Positions 24,942 through 33,563 of a stretch of 64,000 nucleotides of DNA are shown piece after piece. Source of the stretch: DATBFG01 sp036558645. GTDB taxonomy: Bacteria; Acidobacteriota; Terriglobia; Terriglobales; Acidobacteriaceae. The number at the start of each line of letters is the position of its first letter. The stretch's first letter is position 1. The position numbers and the translations under genes were made by a program. Below the pieces are notes generated by a model that searched no databases, was not told the DNA's origin, and saw nothing but the letters and a program-made list of their open reading frames with translations. Location: the NCBI GenBank assembly GCA_036558645.1, contig DATBFG010000065.1, forward strand, positions 25,522 through 89,521. Reading direction: 5' to 3'.

Positions 24942-27601
24942 TGGCCAAACTGGGACGGTTCCTACGAGGCACACGCGCTCTGTTCCGAAAGGAGCAAACA
25001 GAACTGGAGCTGGACGACGAACTTCGCGACTACCTGAGCCGGTCGGTTGAGGAGAAGGTGGAAGCCGGCAAAACGCATGAACAAGCTCTTAGAGAGGCGC
25101 GTCTGGAAATCGGGAACCTCGACGTGATCAAGGAAGAGGTTCGAGATCAGGGATGGGAATCCATCGCTGAGTCTCTGTGGCGCGACCTTCGCTTCGGCGT
25201 GCGAATGCTGGTTCGAAACCCCGGATTCACGGCTGTGGTCGTGTTGACACTCGCTTTGGGAATTGGCGCCAATTCTGCAATTTTCAGTGCAGCAAATGCT
25301 GTTCTGCTGCGTAGTTACCCTTTCCAGCAGGCCGACCGCCTTCTGTTCTTACGTCAGGTAACCGCCAGCAACCCGGGCATGCTGATCTCCATTCCCAATT
25401 TTATGGATTATCGCCGCCAGCAGACCAGCTTTCAGCAACTGACGCTCTGGCGCAGTGGAAGCGTAAATCTAACTGGTGGCGACTATCCCGAGCGTGTGGT
25501 GGGATCTTTCGTTTCTGACAATTTCTTCGATGTGCTCGGCGTCAAAGCAACGCTTGGCAGAACGTTCGTTTCTGGGGAGGACCAACCGGGAGCTGGTGCA
25601 GTTGCCATCGTCGGGTATCGTGCTTGGGTGTCTCGGTTTGGGAAAGACTCGAAACTACTTGGTCGACGGCTCACGCTTAACAACGAATCTTATACCGTCG
25701 TCGGAATTCTCCCGGTGGAGTTCAGCGGCGGCTGGCTTGCAAACAGCGATGTATATCTGCCGGCACAGCATTCACCCGCCTACACCCTCGATCGGAAGGA
25801 TCCGGCCATGTTCATGTTGGGGCGGCTCAAGGACGGTGTGAGCCGACAGCAGGCTTTCGCCGATCTCACATTGATTGAGAAGAGACTTGCCACTGATTAT
25901 CCCGATGTCATGACCGGCATGCACTTGGAGCTGACCAGCGTGCCGGAAATGGAGAAGTCCGAGTCCGCGAGCACGCCGCTTCTCATCGTTTTGGCTGCAG
26001 TGATGATCCTGCTGTTGATTGCGTGCCTCAATGTTGCCACTCTCTTGCTTGCTCGGGGATCGGCGCGCCAGCAGGAACTGTCGGTTCGTGCAGCGCTCGG
26101 TGCGAGCCGTACCAGCCTGATTCGACAGTTGCTCATCGAATCTTTGTTGATCTCTCTCTCAGGGGGCATGTTGGGGCTGCTGCTCGCAGCATGGCTGGTG
26201 TGGTCCTTCTCAGACTATTCCACTATCTACGACATTCCCCATCGTGCCGCGCTTGACTGGAAAGCTCTATTCTTCACGCTTTCAGTGTCTGTCCTTACCG
26301 GAGTCATTGCCGGCATACTCCCGGCCATCCGTCTGTCGAAAATGAATCCAGCCACCAATTTTACCGGCAGCTCGCGCATTGCCGGCCATCAAGGACATCG
26401 TCTGCGTTCCAGCTTCGTAATCGCGCAGTTGGCATTAGCAATCGTTCTGCTGGTAAGTGCGAGCATGTTGGTGAAGAGTTTTTGGGCCTTACTGGCAGTC
26501 AACGCAGGCTTTACCGGCGAGAAGGTGCTCAGCATGGAGTATCGATTGCCGAGGAACAAATATAAGAGTGGGACTGAGCAGTGGAATTTTCACCGAACCA
26601 TGGTGGCCCGCGTTGGCCAGGTCCCGGGAGTCGTCTCAGCGGCTATCGTCCAAGCCTTGCCGCTAAGTGGAAACTGGGGTGAGTTGGTGTTCACTCTTCC
26701 CGGACGAAACGTCGCGAACAATGGAGGAGAACAGTCGGCCTCGTTGGTGAACCTCATCACTCCCGATTATTTCAATACAATTGGAAGCCCGATTCTTCGA
26801 GGCCGCAGCTTCAGTGATCAGGATGGCCCCGATGCTGCGCGCGTAATTATCGTCACCCGCTCGTTTGCCTCGAAGTACTGGCCGGAACAGAACCCGATTG
26901 GACAAGAGATTGAGTTCACCGACCGTGGACCGGGAATCGATCCTGCTAACGCAGCTACACATCGTGCCGCGGTGGTGGGTGTCGCTGCTGACGTTAAGCA
27001 AGTGAACTTGCGCGATGCCGACCGGCCGCTGGTGTACTTCCCTTACTCTCAGATGCCGGCAATTTTCGGCACATTAATCGCCAGGGCTGCGGGAGATCCG
27101 TCAGCTCTAACCGATTCCATTCGCCATGCCGTCTGGAGCGTCGACAAGGATCAACCGGTCTGGCGAATCCGGATCGTCGCCGAGGTGTTCGATCAGCAGG
27201 TTGCCCCAGACAGGTTGATGATGTCACTGGTATGTAGCTTCGGGGTTTTGGCCATGGCATTGGGAATGATAGGAGCGTATGGGCTCCTGAGCAATTCCGT
27301 GAACGAACGCAGAAAAGAGATTGGTGTCCGCATGGCATTGGGTGCGTCACCCAAGTCTGTGCTGCGCTGGCTCATAAGGCAGGCGGTGCGCCTTACTGTT
27401 GTGGGAATCGCAATTGGCTTGCTCGGCGCCTTGATTGCCACGCGCTTTATGACGAGCTTTCTTTATGGCGTGGCACCAGCAGATGGTTTTTCCTTAATCT
27501 TAGGATCGGTCCTGATGAGCGTCACGGCCCTGGTGGCGTGCTATTTTCCGGCACGCCGGGCAAGTCGACTAGATCCCATGGTGACGTTGCGGTGTGAGTA
27601 G
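24941..27601 (+). CDS. Large FtsX/MacB-type permease (acidobacterial orphan permease)
   Basis: An 886-residue membrane protein of the type called acidobacterial duplicated orphan permease. Residues about 1-75 form a charged cytoplasmic prefix (FRKEQTELELDDELRDYL). A first membrane helix follows near 100-125 (VVVLTLALGIGANSAIFS), then a periplasmic MacB-like domain and a three-helix FtsX unit (about 365-480). The whole set then repeats, with a second periplasmic domain and a second FtsX unit near 765-885 that ends in the PARRASRLDPM motif. There is no adjacent ATPase, so its energy source or partner is unknown. It starts on the overlapping TAATG with padR. It ends 1 nt before the convergent cytochrome gene, with no room for a terminator. 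Confidence 0.9.
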   Translation: MAKLGRFLRGTRALFRKEQTELELDDELRDYLSRSVEEKVEAGKTHEQALREARLEIGNLDVIKEEVRDQGWESIAESLWRDLRFGVRMLVRNPGFTAVVVLTLALGIGANSAIFSAANAVLLRSYPFQQADRLLFLRQVTASNPGMLISIPNFMDYRRQQTSFQQLTLWRSGSVNLTGGDYPERVVGSFVSDNFFDVLGVKATLGRTFVSGEDQPGAGAVAIVGYRAWVSRFGKDSKLLGRRLTLNNESYTVVGILPVEFSGGWLANSDVYLPAQHSPAYTLDRKDPAMFMLGRLKDGVSRQQAFADLTLIEKRLATDYPDVMTGMHLELTSVPEMEKSESASTPLLIVLAAVMILLLIACLNVATLLLARGSARQQELSVRAALGASRTSLIRQLLIESLLISLSGGMLGLLLAAWLVWSFSDYSTIYDIPHRAALDWKALFFTLSVSVLTGVIAGILPAIRLSKMNPATNFTGSSRIAGHQGHRLRSSFVIAQLALAIVLLVSASMLVKSFWALLAVNAGFTGEKVLSMEYRLPRNKYKSGTEQWNFHRTMVARVGQVPGVVSAAIVQALPLSGNWGELVFTLPGRNVANNGGEQSASLVNLITPDYFNTIGSPILRGRSFSDQDGPDAARVIIVTRSFASKYWPEQNPIGQEIEFTDRGPGIDPANAATHRAAVVGVAADVKQVNLRDADRPLVYFPYSQMPAIFGTLIARAAGDPSALTDSIRHAVWSVDKDQPVWRIRIVAEVFDQQVAPDRLMMSLVCSFGVLAMALGMIGAYGLLSNSVNERRKEIGVRMALGASPKSVLRWLIRQAVRLTVVGIAIGLLGALIATRFMTSFLYGVAPADGFSLILGSVLMSVTALVACYFPARRASRLDPMVTLRCE

Positions 27602-27602
27602 A

Positions 27603-28121
27603 CTAGTGCGACGGTCCTGAAACCAATCCCTGTTTGACGCTGGTGGGCAGCTTGTTTGCATTGGCTAAGAGCTGGCTTACCTGCCACATCTGCGTCGTGT
27701 TCAAGGACTGCTGAAACGCCGGCATACCACTGAGACGGATTCCGTTTGCTACCTTCCAATAAGTCTCGCCGACGGGATCGTCGGTCACGCCCTTGCCTTC
27801 CAGCAACGTGGGAGGACTGGGGAACATTCCATTGGCGATGGCTGTGGTCGGGGTGAGCGGAAGCCCGTGGCACACGGCGCAATTTGCGATGTAAATCTGG
27901 GCGCCCGCAGCGAGATTTGCCTCGTCAGCTCCGACTGGTGGCGCGTCCTTTGGCATTTCCTTCTCTACTCGTTCATGCAGCGCCCTGCGCGCCAGCATTC
28001 TTTCAAACGGCATTGCCTGTGCTGCCGTTGCGACCGGCGCCATTCCAGTAACGAAATAAAGATAGATGCAGAGCGGAATCAAGATCAGGCCCAGAATGAG
28101 GCCTCCGATAAACTTGCCCAT
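27603..28121 (-). CDS. Membrane-anchored c-type cytochrome
   Basis: A 172-residue protein with an N-terminal membrane anchor (about residues 4-24) and one class I cytochrome c domain. The haem site is CAVCH (C81, C84, H85) and the probable distal ligand is M133 in SGMPAF. It therefore transfers electrons at the outer face of the inner membrane. The ATG at 28121 has a GGGGA ribosome site about 6 nt upstream and was chosen over longer frames lacking the anchor context. It lies just downstream of a metallo-hydrolase on the same strand. No oxidase or reductase gene adjoins it, so its partner is unknown. Confidence 0.87.
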   Translation of the reverse strand: MGKFIGGLILGLILIPLCIYLYFVTGMAPVATAAQAMPFERMLARRALHERVEKEMPKDAPPVGADEANLAAGAQIYIANCAVCHGLPLTPTTAIANGMFPSPPTLLEGKGVTDDPVGETYWKVANGIRLSGMPAFQQSLNTTQMWQVSQLLANANKLPTSVKQGLVSGPSH

Positions 28122-28156
28122 ATGGATCCCCTGGCATTGCTTCGAATCTATGATGC

Positions 28157-28987
28157 TCAATTCTGGGGCCGCAGTTCGATTTCCATACCTTCGGCGGCGG
28201 CGCGAACATTGGGATAGTAGTTGCGGGCTTCGCGCACGACCTGATCGATGCACGCGTCGTTGTGGTCAGGGTCGTGATGAAACAGGATGAGTTCTTTTGC
28301 GCCGCTTTGCATTACGACATCTACCGCTTCACGCCAGTGGCTGTGCCCCCACCCACGCTTCCTCGCTTCGTACTCACCCGGCAAGTACTGTGCGTCGTAG
28401 ATCAACACATCCGCACCGGCGGCAAGTTTACGCAGATTCTTGTCAAAATACTCATTGCCCGGCTCGTTGTCGGTTGCATATACCACCGATCCGACGTTCG
28501 TCTCAAGGCGGAAACCGAGACATCCTTGCGGATGGTTGAGCCACATCGCCTGTACCTTCACGTCTCCGAATTGGACTTGGCCTTCCTCGATATCGTAGAA
28601 GTCGCGACGCGCTTTCATCTCGCTCATGTCCACGGGAAAGTAAGGCGCGGCCATCTGCTCCTCCATCACCCTCTTTAGCGAACGCGTTCTGCTGGAGCTG
28701 TGAAAATGAAAGCAGTTTTCAGGCTTGTCGTAGAGGGGCGCGAAGAAGGGAATTCCCTGGATGTGGTCCCAGTGAAAATGTGACACGAAGATGTGAGCAG
28801 AAATTGGACGGCTGTTGAATTCCCGGCGCAGACGCTGCCCTAGCGCCCGGAAGCCCGTTCCACAGTCCAGGATATACAACTCCTCTCCGAACCGTAATTC
28901 GACGCAGGAGGTGTTGCCTCCATAGCGCAAATTCTCCGGCTGCGGAGTGGGCGTTGAACCGCGTACGCCCCAAAACTTAACTCGCAT
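28157..28987 (-). CDS. Metallo-beta-lactamase-fold hydrolase (cyclic phosphodiesterase-like)
   Basis: A 276-residue protein of the metallo-beta-lactamase fold. The first metal motif is SHFHWDHIQG (H70, H72, D74, H75). Later ligands fit LNHPQGCLGFRLE, YATDNE and a final FHHDPDHND segment. The opening MRVKFWGVRGSTPTP is typical of a subfamily often annotated as ribonuclease Z-like or PhnP-like phosphodiesterases. The substrate is not evident. The start codon is clear. It is divergent from trpE with about 130 nt between and lies 35 nt upstream of the cytochrome start on the same strand. Confidence 0.85.
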   Translation of the reverse strand: MRVKFWGVRGSTPTPQPENLRYGGNTSCVELRFGEELYILDCGTGFRALGQRLRREFNSRPISAHIFVSHFHWDHIQGIPFFAPLYDKPENCFHFHSSSRTRSLKRVMEEQMAAPYFPVDMSEMKARRDFYDIEEGQVQFGDVKVQAMWLNHPQGCLGFRLETNVGSVVYATDNEPGNEYFDKNLRKLAAGADVLIYDAQYLPGEYEARKRGWGHSHWREAVDVVMQSGAKELILFHHDPDHNDACIDQVVREARNYYPNVRAAAEGMEIELRPQN

Positions 28988-29117
28988 ACGCCCCCGTCGA
29001 ATGCTGTGATGGACTCCTCATCATCTATAGAAGCCCGGCCTGCGTCAATTCACGAATGGGTACGCTGGCTTATGCGGCTTCCGTGCAACCCCCGAATATA
29101 ATTGCGAATGCCGACTC

Positions 29118-30593
29118 ATGCTTCCTGATTACAAGCAATTTTTGAAGCTCGCTTCTGACGCGACTCTGGTACCGGTTGTGAAGTCCGTAACCGCCGACCT
29201 GTTGACTCCGGTTTCGGCGTTCCTGTCTGTGGCCGCCAAAGAGCCGAACGCCTTTCTGTTGGAATCAGTGGAAAAAGGCGAACAGATCGGACGATATACC
29301 TTTCTCGGCACTCGCCCATACATGCAGGTACGAATCAGCGGCGCTGATATCGAGATCCAGCGCGGCAAGAAACGCGAGAAGCAAACCGGAAATGCGTTCC
29401 AGGTTCTGAAAACACTACTGCGCGAGCATCGGCCAGCACTGGTTCCTGGGCTGCCGCCGTTTACGGCTGGCGCGGTTGGTTACTTCGCATACGACATCGT
29501 GCGTCAGTTGGAAAATATCGGTGAGCACGCAAAACGCGACGTCTCTTTACCCGACGGCGAACTCATGTTCTTTGATCGCCTCTTGGCCTTCGATCACCTG
29601 CGACACCAGATTCATATCATTGCCACCGCTGATCTGACGCGAGACAAACCCCGCGCCGCCTATGACAGGGCGGTCGCCGATATTGCTGCCATCGAACAGA
29701 AGCTTCAGTCCGGGCTTCGCCCTGGACACTGGTTTCGCTCGACTTCGTCGCCGGACGCCAAGCTCAGAGTGCATGCGGAAGTCAGCCGCAAGAAATTCAT
29801 TCGATCCGTGGAGCAGGCGAAGGAGTACATTGCTGCCGGCGATGTATTTCAGGTTGTGCTTTCGCAACGGTTGGATTTCTCGGCAGGCGTGGCGGCCTTC
29901 GATATTTATCGCGCGCTACGAACCGTAAACCCGTCTCCGTACCTTTATTACCTGCGTAGCGGGGATATCCATATTCTGGGTTCATCGCCCGAAATGCTGG
30001 TACGCGTGAACGGACGAAAAATTGAATATCGTCCCATCGCCGGAACCCGCCACCGGGGCGTCGATGAGAAAGAAGATAAACACCTCGAAGACGAGATGCT
30101 TGGCGATGAGAAAGAACGAGCCGAGCATGTCATGCTCGTGGACCTTGGGCGCAACGACGTGGGCCGTGTCAGCGAATATGGATCGGTCAAGGTTCGTGAC
30201 CTGATGTACGTGGAGCGTTATTCACACGTCATGCACATGGTTTCCGCCCTTGAAGGGAGATTGCGGGATGGGCTCGATGCCCTGGACGCAATGGCTGCAT
30301 GCTTTCCGGCGGGCACTCTGAGCGGCGCACCTAAAGTGCGCGCCATGCAGATCATCGAGGAACTTGAGCCTGTGCGTCGCGGCATCTATGGCGGATCGGT
30401 ACTTTATGCCGATTTTGCTGGAAATCTCGATTCCTGCATCGCGATCCGTACGCTCGTAATCAAGGGAAATCAAGCGTACCTGCAGGCGGGCGCAGGGATC
30501 GTAGCCGACTCTGTCCCCGAGAGCGAATACCAGGAATGCATGAACAAGGCGAACGCGGTGTTGCGAGCCGTGGAACTTGCACGTAGGGGCTGA
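29118..30593 (+). CDS. trpE: Anthranilate synthase component I
   Basis: TrpE makes anthranilate from chorismate, the first step of tryptophan synthesis, using ammonia supplied by TrpG. The 491-residue product has the chorismate-binding core in its second half: AKEYIAAGDVFQVVLSQR, NPSPYLYYLR, ILGSSPEMLVR, the signature PIAGTRHRG, LVDLGRNDVGRV and the late GTLSGAPKVRAM and QAGAGIVADS motifs. The N-terminal SFLLESVEKGEQIGRYTFLG-like segment carries the region used for tryptophan feedback in other TrpE proteins. The glutamine amidotransferase gene lies nearby but on the opposite strand (30986-31561), an unusual arrangement. Confidence 0.95.
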   Translation: MLPDYKQFLKLASDATLVPVVKSVTADLLTPVSAFLSVAAKEPNAFLLESVEKGEQIGRYTFLGTRPYMQVRISGADIEIQRGKKREKQTGNAFQVLKTLLREHRPALVPGLPPFTAGAVGYFAYDIVRQLENIGEHAKRDVSLPDGELMFFDRLLAFDHLRHQIHIIATADLTRDKPRAAYDRAVADIAAIEQKLQSGLRPGHWFRSTSSPDAKLRVHAEVSRKKFIRSVEQAKEYIAAGDVFQVVLSQRLDFSAGVAAFDIYRALRTVNPSPYLYYLRSGDIHILGSSPEMLVRVNGRKIEYRPIAGTRHRGVDEKEDKHLEDEMLGDEKERAEHVMLVDLGRNDVGRVSEYGSVKVRDLMYVERYSHVMHMVSALEGRLRDGLDALDAMAACFPAGTLSGAPKVRAMQIIEELEPVRRGIYGGSVLYADFAGNLDSCIAIRTLVIKGNQAYLQAGAGIVADSVPESEYQECMNKANAVLRAVELARRG

Positions 30594-30780
30594 TTTAGAT
30601 CAACATCGCACAGTTGAAAGCATCAGACTGGATGCTTACTCGCTAGCAGCAGTAATCTTGCACCCCATACGCCCTGGGCTTACTATCAAAGGGCCAGCTT
30701 ATTGGGCAGCACCTCAGATAACAGACACACCAGACCGGGTCGAAGCCTATTTCCAGACGGAAATTTAAGGGGTTGTCAGT

Positions 30781-30966
30781 ATGGGGGTGAGTGATCCAGA
30801 GCTTCGCGAGAAGTTATTCGGACGTAGGTGGCAACAGCTCCAACACGAGTCTGAAAAACAGAGCTGGCCGCGATGGAAGCGATTTATTCATCGGTTGCAA
30901 CGATGCCCGATTTGTAAGCCAAAGATGGAAAAGCGGGAGGATTCTGCGGGTTCTAAGTTAAGGTAG
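30781..30966 (+). CDS. Small hypothetical protein, 61 aa
   Basis: An ATG at 30781 preceded by AAGGGG (30767-30772, 8-nt spacing) opens 61 codons. The product is basic and hydrophilic, with many Arg, Lys, Gln and Trp residues and a single CPIC pair near residues 42-45. No signal peptide or membrane helix is present. I recognise no family. It sits between trpE and the convergent trpG. The ribosome site supports it; the short length makes it tentative. Confidence 0.42.
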   Translation: MGVSDPELREKLFGRRWQQLQHESEKQSWPRWKRFIHRLQRCPICKPKMEKREDSAGSKLR

Positions 30967-30985
30967 TTCTCGCTGCGCCGCTCCG

Positions 30986-31561
30986 CTAACCTTCCAGAAA
31001 GTTTCTAACCAGCTTCATGCCTTCCTGCGTCAATACGCTTTCGGGATGAAACTGCACTCCCTCAACCGGAGCCTCACGGTGTCTTAGTCCCATAATTACG
31101 CGCGATCCGTCTTTCTCGGTGGTCCAGGCGCTTACTTCAAGTTCTGCGGGCAAAGTATCTTCGGCCACGATCAAGGAGTGGTATCGGGTCGCAGTCATCG
31201 GCGATGCGATACCTTTGAATACAGTCTTTCCGTCATGTGAGACCGCGCTGGTTTTTCCATGCATCAGGTTCCTGGCTCGGACCACGTGTCCACCAAATGC
31301 AGCCCCAATGGACTGATGTCCCAGGCAAACGCCCAGCACCGGCACCTTACCGGCGAAGTGGCGTATAAGGGCAATGCTGATCCCTGCTTCCTGTGGCGTG
31401 CACGGACCTGGAGAGACGACAATTTTCTCCGGCCGCAACTGCTCGATTTCGGCAACCGATACCTGATCATTGCGACGCACCGCAACCTCGGCGCCCAGTT
31501 CTCCCAGATACTGCACCAGGTTGTAGGTAAAGGAATCGTAGTTGTCGAGAACGAAAACCAT
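30986..31561 (-). CDS. trpG: Anthranilate synthase component II (glutamine amidotransferase)
   Basis: A 191-residue class I glutamine amidotransferase that releases ammonia for TrpE; such proteins may also serve aminodeoxychorismate synthase (PabA). The catalytic triad is visible: C79 in GVCLGHQ, and H172 and E174 in FHPES. The opening VFVLDNYDSFTYNLVQYLGELG is the TrpG/PabA signature. The ATG at 31561 has GGAGGA about 7 nt upstream, fixing the start. Unusually it faces trpE across a gap of about 390 nt rather than following it in an operon. Dual use in tryptophan and folate synthesis is possible but not testable here. Confidence 0.94.
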   Translation of the reverse strand: MVFVLDNYDSFTYNLVQYLGELGAEVAVRRNDQVSVAEIEQLRPEKIVVSPGPCTPQEAGISIALIRHFAGKVPVLGVCLGHQSIGAAFGGHVVRARNLMHGKTSAVSHDGKTVFKGIASPMTATRYHSLIVAEDTLPAELEVSAWTTEKDGSRVIMGLRHREAPVEGVQFHPESVLTQEGMKLVRNFLEG

Positions 31562-31665
31562 GGGTGTCTCCTCCAAGCTTACACCAGCCCTGAACCGGGG
31601 CTCGGTGAACAATTCCTTGACACACCCAGTTGCAACACGACATGCTTACACCCCATGGAGGAGCC

Positions 31666-32001
31666 ATGGCCGAGGCCCCCGACAAGCGGTCCACTCGACG
31701 ATTTGCACTTCATTTACCCGTAGCGGTGAGCTACGAGGATAACGGCAGTCAAAACAAGTCCGCCGAAACACGCGACGTCAGCGCGCGTGGCATCTGTTTC
31801 TTCGTCGACGCTGCCATTGAAACAGGATCTATAATCGAGTTCACCCTGACTCTGCCTCCGGAGATTACCCTTACCGAAAGCATTCGAGTCCACTGCAAGG
31901 GCAGGGTAGTGCGTGTCAACAATTCCTCCGGCGATGGCAAAGTTGCCGTGGCTGCCGTCATCGACGAATACGAATTCTTAACCGAGCCGAAGGCAGAGTA
32001 G
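31666..32001 (+). CDS. PilZ domain protein
   Basis: A 111-residue single PilZ domain. An N-terminal RSTRRFALHLPVAV segment supplies the arginine motif (RxxxR), and ETRDVSARGICFFVD supplies the DxSxxG motif (DVSARG), both needed for binding cyclic di-GMP in characterised members. The rest is the expected beta-barrel ending in VAAVIDEYEF. The ATG at 31666 follows GGAGGA closely; in-frame starts further upstream (31630 TTG, 31642 ATG) are less likely. Unlike the PilZ-like protein at 814, both motifs are intact, so ligand binding is plausible. It lies just upstream of the AMIN-domain gene on the same strand. Confidence 0.85.
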   Translation: MAEAPDKRSTRRFALHLPVAVSYEDNGSQNKSAETRDVSARGICFFVDAAIETGSIIEFTLTLPPEITLTESIRVHCKGRVVRVNNSSGDGKVAVAAVIDEYEFLTEPKAE

Positions 32002-32092
32002 CGTTACTGCCGGTACACGACTGCGGTGCTTCCACTTCTTTCCGCTTTACGCGGATGATATTGTTTTCTGAGCGAAATCTTTCAATTCTCCA

Positions 32093-33535
32093 ATGAAGTC
32101 CTCTCGACGCACCGGCCTGCGATTGCCGTTTTTAACCGTGTTGGCATTCGCAACTCTCTGTCACGGCCAAACCAGCGATTCGCAAGCTCCTGCGATTGTG
32201 CGCGCCGTCGGAGTGATGGTCGACAAGCATGAAACCGCAGTCGAGATCGTGTGTAGCCGCCCTATTCCGCCAACCATCACGCAAGTGGACAATCCGGCGC
32301 GCCTCGTGGTTGACCTCCCCAACTCGGTGATGGCCGTGAAGCGCAAGCGCATCGACTTTAAAAACGACTCGATCAGTGCCATCCGAGTCGATCAGTTCCA
32401 GAGATCACCGGCCATTGTCCGCGTTGTCGTCGACCTGCTGAAGCCGACCAGCTATCGCTGGGATACCGTCGATAATCGCCTGCTGGTTCACCTTCGCCCT
32501 GACGAGAGTGCCGCAGCCGCCTCCTCTAAACCGCCCACAGTTCCTGCGCTGACGTCGTCGCCGCGGCCAGTCGCCGTGCCGGTTGTTCCTGGCGCCACCG
32601 GTGCCGTGGTACTTGCTGGAAATCGTCTCGCCGCTGGATCGTCGGTCACCGCAGGTTCCGACACGGCCGTGTTGCGCCTGGGACGCGGGGGTGAGGTACG
32701 AGTTTGTCCTGGGACTACTGTTTCCGTCACGAATTCGCAAAATGGACGTTCCCTCATGCTGGGCATGAGCACGGGCGCGCTCGAAGCGCACTATGCTTTG
32801 GACGCCTCTGCTGATTCGGTACTGACTCCCGACTTCCGCATTCTGATGGCTGGTCCGGGTCAATTTGACTACGCTATCAGCGCCGATTCGCACGGCAACA
32901 CCTGCGTTCGGGCGCTCCCGGGAAATACAGCTTCTGTGATCGTTTCCGAACTTATGGGTGAGGGCACCTACCAGGTGAAGCCTTCAGAGCAGGTCATGTT
33001 TCATTCCGGGCAAATCACGAGTATAGACAGCACGATACCCGCGAGTTGCGGATGCCCGGCAACGTCGCCGCCGATGATGCGAGCCTCAGAACCGTCGCCG
33101 CCGCCTTCCGCTTCCGCTGACAATCTACCACCAACCGTTCGACTGGCAAGCCCTGGCGACGATGTGAAACCCACGCCTGCCGCGGCTTCAGCTCCTTCGC
33201 CTGATTCTCCCCAGAACAAGCCACCTGCTCAGGTCACGCTCTCGGTTGTGCCTCCTGTGACGGCACCGCTTCCCGAGTCGCGTCCTGATGACGTTCACGT
33301 TGCCGTAGAAGCGCCTTTGGTGTTTCGCGGTGGCGATCCGCCCGCCCCACAACCCGCACCCACAGCCGAGGCTCAAAGATTGCCTGTCGTTGAATCCCGC
33401 GTGCAGCCGCCGTTGGGAAGCCCAGTGGTGGGTCCGCCTGCTTCTAGAGAAACTCCCGCTCAGCCAGAGGCGGAGCCGGCCCATAAGGGTTTCTTTGGCA
33501 AATTGAAGGGATTCTTTTCCGCAATTTTTCGGTAG
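32093..33535 (+). CDS. Exported AMIN-domain protein with FecR-like and proline-rich regions
   Basis: A 480-residue exported protein. Residues about 1-25 are a signal peptide. Residues about 35-140 match the AMIN domain (AIVRAVGVMVDK, ARLVVDLPNSV, IRVDQFQ, VRVVVDLLKP), which targets peptidoglycan or envelope machines such as amidases and PilQ. Residues about 160-310 are rich in small residues and strands and resemble a FecR-like beta domain (SVTAGSDTAVLRLGRGGEVRVCPG). Residues about 325-460 are low-complexity Pro/Ala/Ser. The last 18 residues are an amphipathic basic helix (GFFGKLKGFFSAIFR). No catalytic domain is seen. The function is unknown; envelope localisation is likely. Confidence 0.75.
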   Translation: MKSSRRTGLRLPFLTVLAFATLCHGQTSDSQAPAIVRAVGVMVDKHETAVEIVCSRPIPPTITQVDNPARLVVDLPNSVMAVKRKRIDFKNDSISAIRVDQFQRSPAIVRVVVDLLKPTSYRWDTVDNRLLVHLRPDESAAAASSKPPTVPALTSSPRPVAVPVVPGATGAVVLAGNRLAAGSSVTAGSDTAVLRLGRGGEVRVCPGTTVSVTNSQNGRSLMLGMSTGALEAHYALDASADSVLTPDFRILMAGPGQFDYAISADSHGNTCVRALPGNTASVIVSELMGEGTYQVKPSEQVMFHSGQITSIDSTIPASCGCPATSPPMMRASEPSPPPSASADNLPPTVRLASPGDDVKPTPAAASAPSPDSPQNKPPAQVTLSVVPPVTAPLPESRPDDVHVAVEAPLVFRGGDPPAPQPAPTAEAQRLPVVESRVQPPLGSPVVGPPASRETPAQPEAEPAHKGFFGKLKGFFSAIFR

Positions 33536-33563
33536 GACCACCGGCTGCGAGCTGGGAGTTTGC

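Noticed and set aside
30577..30768. 63-codon frame overlapping the end of trpE
   Set aside because: It starts inside trpE with no ribosome site and its product looks random.
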